Both the position numbers and the translations under genes were made by a program. A DNA stretch of 64,000 nt from Dactylorhiza incarnata (Eukaryota > Streptophyta > Magnoliopsida > Asparagales > Orchidaceae), in the NCBI GenBank assembly GCA_033032865.1, contig JAWHQI010000040.1, positions 12,789,501 through 12,853,500 on the forward strand. The letters run 5' to 3'. Under the pieces are notes generated by a model. That model was given only the letters and a program-made list of their open reading frames with translations, did no database searches and had not been told where the DNA came from. This document shows positions 1 through 12,171 of the stretch, one piece after another; the stretch's first letter is position 1; each line of letters begins with the position of its first letter.

Positions 1-693
1 ATGACCAACGTATAAGACTTACCCCCTAAACTCCGAATTGGCATGGGACCAAATAAGTCCATATGAAGTAGATATAAACATCTGGTAGATTCTTTGCCAA
101 TAATGCTCTTAAAGCTAGCTCTCGTCTGCTTGCCCATTTGGCATGCGTGACAAGGTCTCTCTTTAATGCACTTAACATCAGGAGCATCACGAACTAAGTT
201 GTGGGAAAATAACATATTTATAGTTTTGAAATTTATATGTGCTAGTCTCTTGTGCCACTGGTCACAAAGAGATGCACTATCTTTTGCTAAAAAAACACAC
301 TGGTGTAGAAGAGTCTAAACATAGAAAATTTAAGCAAAAAATATTTCTACTCCGAGTGCCTGTTAAAATAGTTTCTGACGTATCAGACGACTTTATCAAG
401 CACTTGTCCTTGTAGAATTCTACCATATAGCCTTTGTCACAAAGTTGACTTATGCTAATGAGATTATGTTGTAATCTTTTAACATAAGTCACGTCTGTGA
501 AAGAGACTATACCATTTGTGATCATACCGAAGCCTTTTGTGATTCCCCGATCAGATCCGCCAAAAATAACTTTTGGACCATCTTTCACCGGGGTATACTC
601 TTGTAGTAGGCTTCTTGTTCCGGTCATGTGCCGTGAACATCCACTGTCCAAGTACCATATTGGATTTGAATTGGCCTTTGGACATACCTGCAA
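1..693 (-). pseudogene. Sire-1 pol, N-terminal part (protease and start of integrase), frameshifted and cut by the window edge
   Basis: Ty1/copia polyprotein fragment. The minus strand shows the aspartic protease core [13 protein letters not shown] near 640, then the GAG-pre-integrase zinc-binding part ([19 protein letters not shown]) and the first integrase stretch ending at LLHMDLFGP near the window start. The frame breaks in an A-run around 288-294: upstream frame ends in FFSKR, the homologous continuation lies in another frame. The same region of Sire-2 is open, so this copy is dead. No ATG marks the start; the frame opens just after a TTGCAG/GTATGTCC sequence, as in Sire-2. The remainder of pol lies off the left edge. 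Confidence 0.85.
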
Positions 694-700
694 TCAATAA

Positions 701-3039
701 TCAATTGCCCTTAGGAACCCAAACCGATTTGGGTCCTTGGCTTCTTGTTAGATGACCACCACTTGGAATGTTAACATTGCGAGGGGTCATTCTTGCATTG
801 TTAGTCCGTGGAGTCGTGACATTTCTCGGATTAAACCAACAATCTATGGCAAAGTGACCAACCTTGCCACAACACCAACAATCGAATCGATTGTACCTTC
901 TCTTTGTCTCCTGTTTTGCCTTTTGAACGGGAGGTGCAACAGGAGTGACTTTCTTAGTGGAAGTTTTCTTAGAAGTGGGGGCCTCATGGTGACAGCACAC
1001 ACATGGCTCCAACTTCTTCTCAACAGATTTGGGTGCAATCGTTTTAATTTTTGGTGCTTTCTTGTGAGCTGATCCGTGAACAAATGGACCATGATCTTTG
1101 AGGATTATTTTTCTTCATGAGGAGCTTTGAATGGAGAGTTGTCAAAGTTTCGGGGAAAGCTCAATCCTTGATATCTATTACTAGGTTCAACATGTGTTGG
1201 CCTAGCAAGATGACCGTAGGATGAATCAAAGTCAAACGGGTTTGATGGAAAAATGACCTTCCTGAATGAAGGTTGACTTTGATTGGCAGTTCCCTTCCCT
1301 TTCACGGCTCTCTTCTCAGCAGCCTTACTACTTTCAGCCTTATGACCAATTCCACTACCCTTCGCAGGAGCAAAAAACCTATCAATGAATGGAAGAATAG
1401 TCTTAGGCTTCGAGAAGCTTTCTACGAGCTTCCTTTCCGCCTTCAACTTATCTTCTAGTTCATTTATAGTTTTCTCCTTTAGATTCAACAACTCAGTGGA
1501 GCTTTTCAGTTCGTCTTTCAAGAGTTGGATTTCATCTTTGAGAGGAGTTAGTTGTTCAACTTCCTCCCTCAAAGCTAATTCCACTGTCTTGAGAGATTCA
1601 ATTTCTTTTGACTTGGACTTGACGACCTTGCGGCACTTGTCAAATCCTTTCACAAGGGCTTCATACTGAGTTATTAACTTAGAGTCCTCCTCTGAGGAGT
1701 AGCCTTCATTTGCTATGGATGCAGTCTCATCTTCAGAAGCAGACAGAGGGGTATGAGAGTTTACCTTCCCCTTATAAGAGGAGTCGCCTATTTCTTCGTC
1801 TAGATGTGCCATTAGCCCAAAGTAGGCTTCTTCATCTGAGCTTGACGCATCAGAGTCACTGTCGCTCAGAGTCTTGGCCTTTTTGGCGAGGAGGCTCTTT
1901 TCTTTCTTCTTTCCTTTAAAGGATCTCTTTTCTTCCTTCTTTGATCCTTCTTTCTTTTTGTATGGACACTCGGCTATTACGTGTCCTGGCTTATTGCAGC
2001 AATAACAAATAATGTCAGTAGAATCAAATTTGTTCGGTTTAGATTTATACCTATCATTATAGTAGTCCTTCTTGTGATGATCACCATCACGTCTTGATCT
2101 TCTGTGATCAAATGCAGTGGATTGGCCTCTCTTCTGCTTTCTTTTATTCAGAAGTCTTTTGAATTGTTTGGAGAGAAGAGAAAATTCTCCACCAGACATC
2201 TCTGAACCTGAGGGGCTGGCATCAGACTCATCCTCATCAGAAGATGGTCTCCTGACAGGTGGGAGAGCCTTGCTCTTTCTTGAGCTTTCAGCTTTTAGGG
2301 CAGAGTACTTCTCCCTTCCAGAGGCCCTGACCCCCTCTTCTTCAGCTTTGCGGGAATTTAGCTTCAACTCATGGGACAGGAGCTTACCAAACAACATTTG
2401 TGGTTCCGTGGTTCCGAGCTTTCCGAATTCTCTGATGGCTATAACCTTGGTGTCCCATTCTTTCGTCAGGGATCTCAGAAATTTGTCATTTAGTTCGCTA
2501 GTTGTGAATTCTCTATCATAGTTCCTAAGACCATTTACGATCTTGAAGAACTTCTCGTAGGTGTCAGAAATGGAGTCTCTTGGATCTTGCTTGAATGCTT
2601 CGTATTCTTGGTTCAGCAACGATCTTCGGTCATCCCTCACTTCTTCGGTCCCTTCCATCAGAACGACTAGTGAATCCCATATTTCTTTAGCAGATTTGCA
2701 GTGAAGCAGATTTTGCAACATTGAATCATCAACTGCACCTGCTATGATATTCTTTGCTTTCTTGTCTAGGGCCACTAGAGCGATCTCATCTTTGTTCAGT
2801 TCCAACATCTTCTTCGGGATCATGATGGTGGAGTTTATTGAAGATGGTTTCATCGGAATATGGGGACCTTCTTCCACGATCTGAAAAATTCTTGGGTCGG
2901 CAGCTTCCATGTAGAATCTTACTCTTTCCTTCCACATAGGAAAGTTCTCTTTGGTGCAGACTGGCAACTTGACGGAATCCTTGGCCTTATCCATTCCAGA
3001 CATATTTGCTTTAGCAACTAGATGAGGAGTCTTGTTCAA
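701..3039 (-). pseudogene. Sire-1 gag (large Sirevirus-type gag), frameshifted
   Basis: Capsid/nucleocapsid protein of a Ty1/copia element. The main frame runs 3039-1105 (644 aa) with N-terminal [23 protein letters not shown], a gag capsid-like region, a CCHC knuckle [14 protein letters not shown], acidic Ser/Asp patches and a coiled coil. A one-base shift near 1100 moves the rest into other frames; homology to Sire-2 gag then continues through CVCCHHEA and a second CCHC knuckle CWCCGKVGHFAIDC (701-1012), ending KSVWVPKGN-stop at 701. ATG at 3039 is followed by a second in-frame Met; either could start. Sequence matches Sire-2 gag along its whole length, so the shift is a real lesion. Confidence 0.85.
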
Positions 3040-3066
3040 GGTGTTAGCCTTATAGAGAACAACCTC

Positions 3067-3078
3067 GCTTTGATACCA
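3067..3078 (-). other. Sire-1 primer-binding site
   Basis: Minus strand reads TGGTATCAAAGC, complementary to the 3' end of plant initiator tRNA-Met with one mismatch. It lies two bases inside the 5' LTR, the usual copia spacing, and fixes the LTR boundary at 3081. Confidence 0.85.
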
Positions 3079-3080
3079 AT

Positions 3081-4569
3081 TGAAAGTATCTAGTTGTGGC
3101 CTAAATCACCTAGAGGTGGGTGAATAGGTGGATTCTATGTCTTTATGCGGAATTAAATATTTAACACAGAAAAGCAAACAATCAAACACAACACAGACAC
3201 AAGGATTTTATAGAGGTTCCCCGATGTGGGTAGTCCTCTTTCCCGCCTCGCCTATCTAGCACTATGAGGCTAGACTCGGCTACTTCACCAATCTCAGATT
3301 ATAACTAATCTTACACCTCGGAGTCCAAACTCCTACAACTCGGAGTATACCACTCCTACAACTCGGAGTATAACAACTCCTACACCTCGGAGTAAACAAC
3401 TCCTACAAATAATCTCGGAGTGAAAACTCCTACAAAAGAAAATATTGAAACAAAAAAATACTTCTTCTTAACCTCTAAAGAGATTAACTTCAGATCTTGA
3501 AAACTGAGTCTTCTTCTTAACCTTGAAAGAAAGCTTGGCACTTGAAAGAAGTGGAAGAGAGAAGACTTCGCTAACCAGATCTGAATAGGCCCTTTGACTT
3601 ACTTGAAAGAATCTTCAATAAAGAGAGCAACAATAAGATCAAAGGCCTTCTTCTGAGAAATCTCTAATAACAATAGAGAAAGGTCTCAGAAATCTTGTTC
3701 AGCAAAAGAAGAAGGAGATCGACTTTTTGCCTTTTCTGAACTGTCTGCTGAAGAGAGATGTTTTGATCAAAAAATTAAGAAGCGCCCCTTGCCCTAAAAT
3801 AAGGATTTATTTATAGGGAGGACTTCAACGGCTAGTGCGACAAAGAAGGGAGAGGCGACACGTGTACTGATCATGGTGGCTAACCCTAATTTTCAAAAAC
3901 GAAACAAAGATTTGAAATCCGTCTGTCCGTCATTCGTCGAGACTTCACGTGAACATCCGACGAATTGACTTAGCTGCATAATTTTCTTCAGAACTCAGCC
4001 AAAATGACCTCTGTCAGCATTCGTCGGGATTCGTCGGAATGACCCGAGTCATCTCGACGAATGGACTTGGCTGCAGAATTTTCTTCACAACTCAGCCAAA
4101 ATGGCCTCTGTCAGCATTCGTCGGGATTCGTCGGAATGACCCGAGTCATCTCGACGAATGGACTTGGCTGCAGAATTTTCTTCTAAACCAAGACAAAGGT
4201 CTTCTGTCTGGATTCATCGGGATTCGTCGGAATGACCCGAGTCATCTCGACGAATTGACTCAGCAGAATTTTTCTTTTCTTCTGAAAACCTGCTCCACTC
4301 CTCAACCTTGAAAGCCTTCAGTTATGAGTATATGAAGTGCACCCCAAAAGAGAGATTACACATGGACCAACACTTTGTTCTATACAATGAGGGATTACAT
4401 TGTCTAGAACTGTGTTTGGTGATCCATTGCAACCTGACTTTGGTGAGCACTTAGCATTAAGGCCTGTCATAACACATCTAAACAAAAGTCATCAAATACA
4501 AATACAATTCATTTTAGTTTACTAGGGGACATCTTCAAATCAAGGTGATTGTGGACACAATACCCAACA
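3081..4569 (-). repeat. Sire-1 5' LTR
   Basis: Plus strand begins TGAAAG and ends CCCAACA, so on the minus strand the LTR is TGTTGGGTATTGTGTCC...CTTTCA, the same ends as Sire-2. The minus-strand order is palindromic tandem array (4275-3941), TATA box TATAAATA (3815-3808), then R/U5 with repeated CTCCTACAACTCGGAG motifs (3315-3440) and the CCACCTCTAGGTGATT stretch. The partner LTR is off the window, so no TSD can be tested. Confidence 0.85.
3941..4275. repeat. ~97-bp tandem repeat with inverted ATTCGTCG/CGACGAAT pairs, Sire-1 LTR
   Basis: About three copies with phases at 4021, 4118 and 4214 (period 96-97 bp). Each contains ATTCGTCGG direct pairs facing CTCGACGAAT, with the near-palindrome TGACCCGAGTCA between, so each unit can fold as a hairpin. 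It sits about 130 bp upstream of the LTR TATA box on the minus strand. Confidence 0.8.
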
Positions 4570-4996
4570 CACTACTTTGGTCTTAGCATCTAGCATTCCA
4601 TCTCCTATTTGCATATAGCAAGACCAAATTTGGTCTTAGCATTGGCCATTGGTATCAGAGGAAAGCGTCGAACCAAGGAACATCACTCAACGTCGTTGAT
4701 ACATCTACAGCAAGCTAAGCCACGTCGAGACGATGACCATGTCTCAACGCCTTGTCAAATACTAAAGTCGTTGAGGATCTGATGTCATGCTGACATCCCT
4801 CTAAGCTAGTCAAAGCTTTATATTATCAGTCATGAAATTGTTAGCTTAAAAAATGTTGTTATTAAGAAGCTATGTTATCATGTTTATCCTATAGATCATT
4901 TAAATAATATGTCCTTCAAATGGTATCATGATATGTTTCTGTTGGCTATGTACCTTAGCATTGGGGATGTTCTGCCTTCTTCAAATAGGGGGAGAT
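4570..4996 (+). other. Non-coding remnant, probably 3' internal region of Sire-4, ending in a polypurine tract
   Basis: No ORF of note. The right end AAATAGGGGGAGAT (4983-4996) is the polypurine tract seen in Sire-2 and abuts the Sire-4 LTR. A TGGTATCAGAGG match at 4650-4661 resembles a primer-binding site, but the bases before it do not match the end of the Sire-4 LTR. The rest is an AT-rich stretch with no recognisable domain; Sire-1 seems to have inserted at its left end. Confidence 0.5.
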
Positions 4997-6677
4997 TATT
5001 GGGAATATTGCCCTCAATGTTCCCTTGATTTGAAGAGGCATCACTTCCAATACTAAGTATATATTGTATTTGATAAAGATTTGTTTTTGTAAGTTAAACA
5101 GGCTTAGGTGACTCAAGAGAAAGGGTTAATCAAGACCTAAGGCTAGGAGAAATCTTCTCCTAAGTAGATAGAAGAAATTGTCTCAGCTGATAAAATTCGT
5201 CGAACACAGAGTGTCGTTCGTCAAACACAGAACTCAGTTCGTCGACCGCTGAGACAAGACCAGAGAAGGAGCCGCTGAGAAGGCACAAAGAGTGTGTTCG
5301 TCGAACGCAGAGTGTCGTTCGTCGAACGCAGAACTCAGTTAGTCGACCGCTGAGACAAGACCAGAGAAGGAGCCGCTGAGAAGGCACAAAGGATGTGTTC
5401 ATCGAACGCAGAGAGCCGTTCGTCGAACGCAGAATATAGTTCATCGACCGCTGAGACGAGATAGAAGAAACAGCTGATAATTGGCAGATCGTCGAACGCA
5501 GAGACAGTGCATATCGTCGAATGCAGAGTGGCATTCATCTAAATGCAAAGACAAGGCAGATCGTCGAACGCAGAGATAAGGCAGATCGTCGAACGCAGAG
5601 ACAAGGCAGATCATTGAACACAGAGTTTGGCAAGTTCGTCGAACGCAGAGCTTGGCAAGTTCGTTGAACGCAGGATACAGCGGGTTCGTCGAACGCAGAG
5701 TGTAGCGCGTTCGTCGAACACAGACCTTCTCTACAGATAAGTAGGGCGGCTGGACCTGCGGCTAGGGCAAGTTGCAGAAAAGCTACAGGGGACCACCATT
5801 TTCTCCCATACTTCTTGGGGGATCAAATTAGAGACGTTGAAGATAAAAGAAGTATAAAAGAAATAGTTAGGGTATTTTCTTACCCCCGGCCGATTACTTG
5901 CGAAATCTCGTATTCTCCATTGATGGTTGCTGCTCTCGTGTTTCTTCCTGCTCAATGAAAGAGAAGAAGGAACTGAGAGAAGAAGATAGCTCCTCCACTA
6001 GAAGGGGCAAGGTGATCCTCCATCATTCTATTAAAGAGGAAGATCAAGTGGTAGATGTTATCAACATCTTCAGCTACAGGAAAGAACTAACTATGCAGGA
6101 TCTACAGGAGAGTATTTCTGCTGTAGAAAAATTCTATTATATCTTTTTCTGTAAGGCTTTTTGCCTGAGTTTGTAGGGCTGGTTTGCCAGAGTTTGTAGG
6201 GCTGGTTTGCCTAAGACTGTGGGAGTTGGCGATAGCTCTGAGTTGTAAGGTTTGTTGCCTGAGGTAGGACCAGAAGGTGGTCTGAGCTGTAGGAGGTGTT
6301 TTCCTCTGAGTGTGTAGGGCAGCTGTGCCTGAGGTAGGAGCTGGTGATAGCTCTGAGTTGTAGGGACCTTTGTCCTGAGGTAGGATCATCTTTGATCTAA
6401 GAAGTTCTGAGGAACTTGTGTTGTAAGCTCTTGGAGCTGAGAATTGGAGGAGTTGGCCCTGTCTAACACACTATTAGAAGGGTGAAGGGGGAAAGTGGAC
6501 TAACCATAGACACCCTGTCTTGGGGAACCACTATAAACACTTGTGTGTTTTTCTGTGTTGCTTGTTTCTCTGATTAGAATATTTTAACAGGCCATAATAA
6601 TCAAGTAAAAATCAAAAGACCTATTCACCCCCCCCCCCCCCTCTAGGTGAATTAGTTAGCATACGTATAGTCTTTCA
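4997..6677 (+). repeat. Sire-4 LTR (plus strand, 1681 bp)
   Basis: Starts TATTGGGAATATTG directly after the polypurine tract; the expected TG start is mutated to TA. It ends ...CCCCTCTAGGTGAATTAG...TCTTTCA, as do the other Sire LTRs read in sense. Order: palindromic array (5180-5725), TATA box TATAAAAG (5853-5860), transcribed part with repeated GAGTTGTAGGG motifs (6160-6450), and a C14 run (6628-6641). The right flank is Tekay LTR sequence, so this element landed in the LTR at 6678-11200. Short ORFs inside it are not genes. Confidence 0.75.
5180..5725. repeat. GTTCGTCGAAC palindrome array in Sire-4 LTR
   Basis: More than a dozen copies of (G)TTCGTCGAACGCAGAG, spaced roughly 20-35 bp, some degenerate (ATCGTCGAAC, GTTCATCGAAC). 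A longer unit of 101 bp repeats at 5231 and 5332. It ends about 130 bp before the TATA box. Direct-repeat spacing resembles a CRISPR only superficially. Confidence 0.85.
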
Positions 6678-9600
6678 AAGTCTACATCACATGAATTTTA
6701 ATATCTAAAAATAAAGATGTCCACATGAAATAACTGAATAAAAGATAACAGTAGAAGGGCTCATGCCATGTACATCAATTCCTCACTACAATTTCACTCG
6801 CGGAAGTATAATCTACTAAAACTAATAAGACACTCACGGATCCTGTCATCAAGGCTCCCGTGCTAGACTGCCCCGCCTCCATCTTCACCGGCCTCTGGTG
6901 CTGCGGCATCTCCTCAGTCCCCTAAAATGATAAGGTCCACCAATAGTTAGTCAAAAGACTAAGCCAATCTCCGTCCCCTCCCCCGGTGACTCCTAGGCAT
7001 CGTGCGGGAAGGATGAAGTGGAGGACATCAAGGGGTATAATCAAAATCAGGTGACAATGAGTCTAACTACGGAAGAGTCTATTGGTAAGCAGTATATAGT
7101 ACAATGAGTAAAGCAGTAGGAAGTAAAACAATAGCAAGTAAGCAGTAGTAATAAGTAAAGCAATAGTAAAGGAAGGCACTATGGAAAACAGTAATAAGAA
7201 CAAGTAACCATAATTTATAGGAATGCCCACACAAACCTATAGACCAAGGGGTCGTTTCGAGGGTCCATCGTATAAAAAGTCTCATAACCAATTTATACGA
7301 TAGGGGTAAGGGTTTAGATGCAATGTTTATGCTATGTCATGCAAGGTATGCAGTTTAATGTTATGTTCATACAAGTGCAACTCACACACTATGACTCTAT
7401 GTGCACAGACCTTTAGTTCACCTTTTTGGAGCTAGCAAAACTCTCAGGATACTTCCGTAGTGGCAATTGGAAGTAGTGGGTTGGGCCTCTCCCACCTCTA
7501 GGTTGGTATCTGCACTACCTAACCTAGACCTTTCGTATGCCTCAACGCTAAGGACACAACAGCGGAGCTCCTACATACTCTTAATGGCTAGTCCACCAGA
7601 CTTTTCTTTGGTAAAGTGTTAACCACACTTACCGAGGCAAAGTATCGACGTCGGTGTGACGACCGTCAACAATAATGACCCACCACTTTTATGCACATAC
7701 AATATGTTACCAACTATCTCCGAGCCCTAAGATCCTCGGACAAACCTATCCGACACAATGACCTTCCTAGCCACCGGCTCACCGGACTAACCCGTTCGTG
7801 CCAACAACCACCGAGCCTACCGCTCGTAATACCAAACCTAACTAGCATCCTTAACCATGGAGTGTGGGTGTGTGCATTATTAAGTTAATCTTGCACCGCC
7901 ATTTATTCCTACATTCTAGGGATAACCATGGACTTCCCGAGGACAACCCTGTAAGGGGCTCGCTACGGTACTAGGAACTATAATGGGATGACACCCCCAA
8001 AGCTCCCATTCCAAGGCACTTAATGTTATTAGTGACTACCCATAAGTATACCCTTCTTATCATTGCACTTGGATTACCCTACGTATTTTATGAGCTTCTA
8101 AGGGGAAAGATGATCTTTCGTCGGTCTCGAACACGACCTTACCCCTTAGCTTATCGAGTACACCCAACATATAGACCCCTAATGGTGACCTCACATCCTC
8201 TCTAACAGACTAGGTACACCATCTACCTTCCATTACCACCTAATGATCCATTAATTACTCAAGTTTTATGGTTTTACTATACGCAGACCAAATGAGTTAT
8301 ATGAGTTGCATAAGGGGAGGTACCCCAAATATTCATCCAACTTACTCAAGATTATTACTGGGAGTCCATCATGATATTCTAAGACTAAATCCATATGATC
8401 ATATTTTTCCTTATTTAATTGGCATTTATTATAATTTTCCTCAACATTGACTCAGTATGAAATTGAACATGAAGTATAAAATACTCTTAGGATATGGCCT
8501 CCACAAAATTACGAAAAATCTATTAAGTCAAAATAACAGTAAATACATAATATCAAAAAAATTCAGTAAGGGGTTGACCTCTAATTATAATATTGAATAA
8601 TTATCCCAAATTAGAAATTAAAGAAGGAACCACCAAAAATACTTGTCCAAAAATAATGGAAAACTTACCAGACATTTATATTAATTAGAAAAGTCTACTG
8701 GCCAAATTTGAGAATTTATCAAGACTAATTAGTCACATAAATAAATATTCTAAATAAACTCATACTAGGGAAAATTGTGAAGGAACCTACTGATAAATAA
8801 TTCCAAAAATTATACAAAAATTCACAGAGCTCTATAATGCCCTATATTATCCTACCACCAAGTTTAATAATTTTTCAGAGGATATTTGCCCCTCATTTAT
8901 TTAACATATTCTTACGACCAAATAGATGACTTCTGAATGAAGTGCTAATTAAATTAAATTAATAATTACACAAAAATTATCAGAGATCTATTACATGATT
9001 ATGATGGTACCACCAAACTTTCATCAACATCCAAGATTATTTGAGCATGTAAATTTCTCTTATAAAAAGGTTCCCTAAAAAGGTTATAACCTAAATCAGA
9101 GGGGATAAGTGTTCCTAAAATTCTCATAAAATTTCCTAGAGAATATTTACACCCTAAGAACTTATCATCCAAGTTTCATGACCATTCAAGGACATGTACC
9201 CATATGTCCTTCACAAGGCTTACAGTGAACCCTAAGGTTAGAACTAGGGTCCTAGGGCATATCCACCCCATATCACCCCAAATTACTCATGAGGGTGTCT
9301 TATGTGATCTTAAACCGGTGGCCAAAGTTTCACACCACTTTGATGAGATTTGACCACCTAATTCCATCATGTGCACTTTTGACCTAGTTTGACCAAATTT
9401 GGGTTAACAAAATACCCAACCAATTCAGTCCCAATTGGGCTGAAATTTTTACCTGGGTCATATAATAACCCTAAAGAGCACCCACCAAAATTTGGAAGGG
9501 ATTGGATGTCATTAGACCATATAATTAAATAATATATTAATTATTAAATTACTACAAAAACTGTAGAAAAATGTTTTCTAAGAATTCTCATCTTTAGATA

Positions 9601-11200
9601 TGTTAAGGGTGTAGGTAGAAATAGCCTATGTTTAAATTTTCGTGTCAATATCATTTCCCTATCAAAATTATTCAAGAAATAGTGACCAGTCCCACCAAAA
9701 TGGCCCTATATGGAGGTACAGTGCTCCTTTTGAGCTGAAACAAATTTTAAAATACAGTTCACACCAAGGGCTACAACTTTGATGTTGGCCACTTTTTTAT
9801 CAGAGGGCCTTAAGGATTTTTAACAAATTAATCTAGGTACTGCAAATAGTGTGACAGAAATACAATATTAATATAACATATACATTTGATCTTAGCACAG
9901 ATCTTGGCGCAAATCTGACGGCTCCTGGTCTTCTTCTACCTCCAGCCAAGGGCTGAGATTGCCCGCGCCTGGGCCGACTTCCACTCCATTTTCCCGGCCA
10001 CCTAAGCGCCACCCCGGCCGGCCAATGCCACCACCACCTCCGTTGAGGTGGTGGTCGGCGATTAAGGGTGGTTGGCCGGCCGAAGGTGGCCGGAACGGAG
10101 AGATTTAACCGGGGAAAGAGGGCTCGAAATGAGCCCTTTTGGGAGCTTGATTCGAGCCCGATTTGGCTCGAATCAAGCCACAAACCAGATGAGGATCTAG
10201 CACTAGGGGAGGGAGGGAGGATCGGACCTGTGTGGTGGCGTGGTGTAGCGAATTCCGGCGGGTTGCCATGGCCGGAGATTGAGATTTTGGTGTCATGCCG
10301 ATTTGCACTTGGAGAGCTCGATTTCTTCAGAAAAGTGGTGTTTCATTCCTCTCCGACTTCTGAAGGTTTTAAAGGAGTCAATATGAGGAGGGGAGGAGTC
10401 ATGGCATCAATTTCCATTAACACCATTAATGGTGATTTTCGGCCACCTCCAAATCTCCCTAAATTCAGCCCCTTGTGGGCTGGAAAATGCTCCAAATTCC
10501 TTGTAACTGCCAAAGAAGGTGAATCCCCATCAATGGGGAGATCAATTGGCCTCCTTTGGCCATGAATGCCATTAACCCCCTCTCTCTCTCTCTCCACCAT
10601 TTTTGGGCCTTTCTCTCTCCTGGCCGGCTCCTTTGAAATTGAATGGAAATTTCAGTAATTCTCAAGCCCATTAGGTGGTGGACCACCTTAATTGAGTCTA
10701 GCCCAAGATGATTGGGCTTGATTTGGGCAATATAGGTTATTTTGACCTAAATTTAGGTTAAGGTTGGCTTTGGTTAAATTGGCCATTTGGGTTGACCACA
10801 ATGGGTGGGTAGTGACCCATTGGCCTCCCTTAAGGGTTTGGAAGGCCTATGTAGGGTCAATTTGGCATGGTGAGGTTCAATTAACCCTTAATAAGTCACT
10901 TTGACCAAAATAGGGTTATGGTTGACTTTGGTCAATTTGGCCTCTTTCGTTGACCCTAATGGGTCCTTGGTGCTCTAAGGGGACCCTTAATGGGTTAGGG
11001 ATGTTATGGTGGTGTCAAGGAATTAAGGTGAGGCCATAAATCCAACCCAAGGCTTGATATTTGAAAATTGCTATTTGCAGACCACTTTGTTTTGTCCTTC
11101 TTACCTAAGTTCACATGATCTTAAGCTCTTCCTGTGGTTTTGTCATGACCTAGTCATGACAAAACTAACTTGGGGGTCTAGTTGTTTTGGGGATGTTACA
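6678..11200 (-). repeat. Tekay-type long LTR, copy A, left end missing
   Basis: Collinear over about 4.5 kb with the complete LTR at 27974-32751: shared landmarks are the CCTCCATCTTCACCGGCC stretch, the GAGCCACCGGCTCGCCGG-like region, the GCCGGCCGAAGGTGGCC GC-rich patch and the right end. Its right edge GGGGATGTTACA (minus strand TGTAACATCCCC) abuts Tek-1 integrase in mid-codon context, so it inserted there rather than being Tek-1's own LTR. About 100 bp of the left end is replaced by Sire-4. No gene: ORFs at 9833-10686 lie in GC-rich LTR sequence. Much of 7000-9900 is AT-rich and featureless. Confidence 0.8.
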
Positions 11201-12171
11201 TTGAACGTTGTACTGAAATTAAGCTTCGTGCCCAAAATCTTTTGCACTAGCCTCTAGTACTTTGACGTGAACCGCCCATCTCGATCACTAATAATGCTCT
11301 TTGGAATCCTGTGAAACTTCATAATGTTACGAACATACAATTCCACAAGCCTCTCCACACAATCCTCCTTTAAATTCGTATTGAAGTGAGCCACCTTGGT
11401 TGGGCGGTCTACAATCACCCAAATCGCATCATTACCCTGTTGTGATCGAGGCAAACCATGCACAAAATCCATGAAGATGTTGTCATATTTCATATCGAGA
11501 ATAGGAAGAGGTTTCAAGAACCCATCCGACCTTTGGCACTCAGCTTTCACTAAGCATAAGTCTGATATCGACTTACACACAAAGCTACATCCCGCTTTAT
11601 CCCAGGCCACCAAAATGATTTCTTCATATCCAAGTATATCTCTATACTTCCTAGATGAATGGAGTACTTCGTAAAGTGTGCCTCAAACATCAACTCCTCA
11701 CAGAGCTTGCCAAAGCGCGCTACACACACCCTTCCGCTCCTCTTCAAGAGTCCACTGACCATCTCCAAAGCATCACCTTCGGTTTGTTGTGCTTCCAAAA
11801 CCAACAGTTAAAACTCTTCGTCCACGCTGGTTTCCTCTCGAATCCAATCAGCTAAACCACACAGCAACTCTATCCAGTTCAACTGAGTTGCGCTAGACTC
11901 TCCTATAGCCACACAAACAGTGTTAAGAGACTCAAAGTCTCACACCAAACACTCATCATGCACTTCAATCCAATTCCCATGCCCGAAATACTTCCTACTC
12001 AAGGCGTTAGACACAACATTGGTCTTTCCTGTCGTATACTGAATCGCCATGTCATAGTCCCCAAGGAACTCGACCCACCTATGTTGCAGCATATTTAGAT
12101 CTTTCTGATCCTGGAGATACTTCAGGCTTTTGTGGTCCGTGAAGATCTCCACCTTCACACCATACACGTAG
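11201..12171 (-). pseudogene. Tek-1 pol fragment: RNase H C-terminal part and integrase N-terminal part
   Basis: Read on the minus strand from 12171: RNase [18 protein letters not shown] and NALSRK, then the integrase zinc-binding domain (HLGSIEIYLDMKKSFWWPG) and the catalytic core with its first Asp (FMDFVHGLP) and second Asp (ISDRDGRFTS), ending at LNFSTTF at 11201. The region with the catalytic Glu and any chromodomain is missing because the Tekay LTR copy A begins at exactly 11200. Stops and shifts (for example RFTSKY-stop, 11250) show an old copy. It continues to the right across soloLTR-A at 13686. Confidence 0.85.

Noticed and set aside
4650..4661. TGGTATCAGAGG as primer site of a complete Sire-4
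   Set aside because: The preceding bases do not match the end of the Sire-4 LTR (TCTTTCA) and no gag-pol follows, so it is only noted.
5520..5725. CRISPR-like array (regular CGTCGAACGCAGAG repeats with short spacers)
   Set aside because: Repeats are palindromic and degenerate, spacers are themselves related, there are no cas genes, and the array lies in a plant LTR upstream of a TATA box.
9833..10686. ORFs of 67-165 aa in the Tekay LTR
   Set aside because: Frames are not kept in the homologous LTR at 31141-31780 and have no domain.
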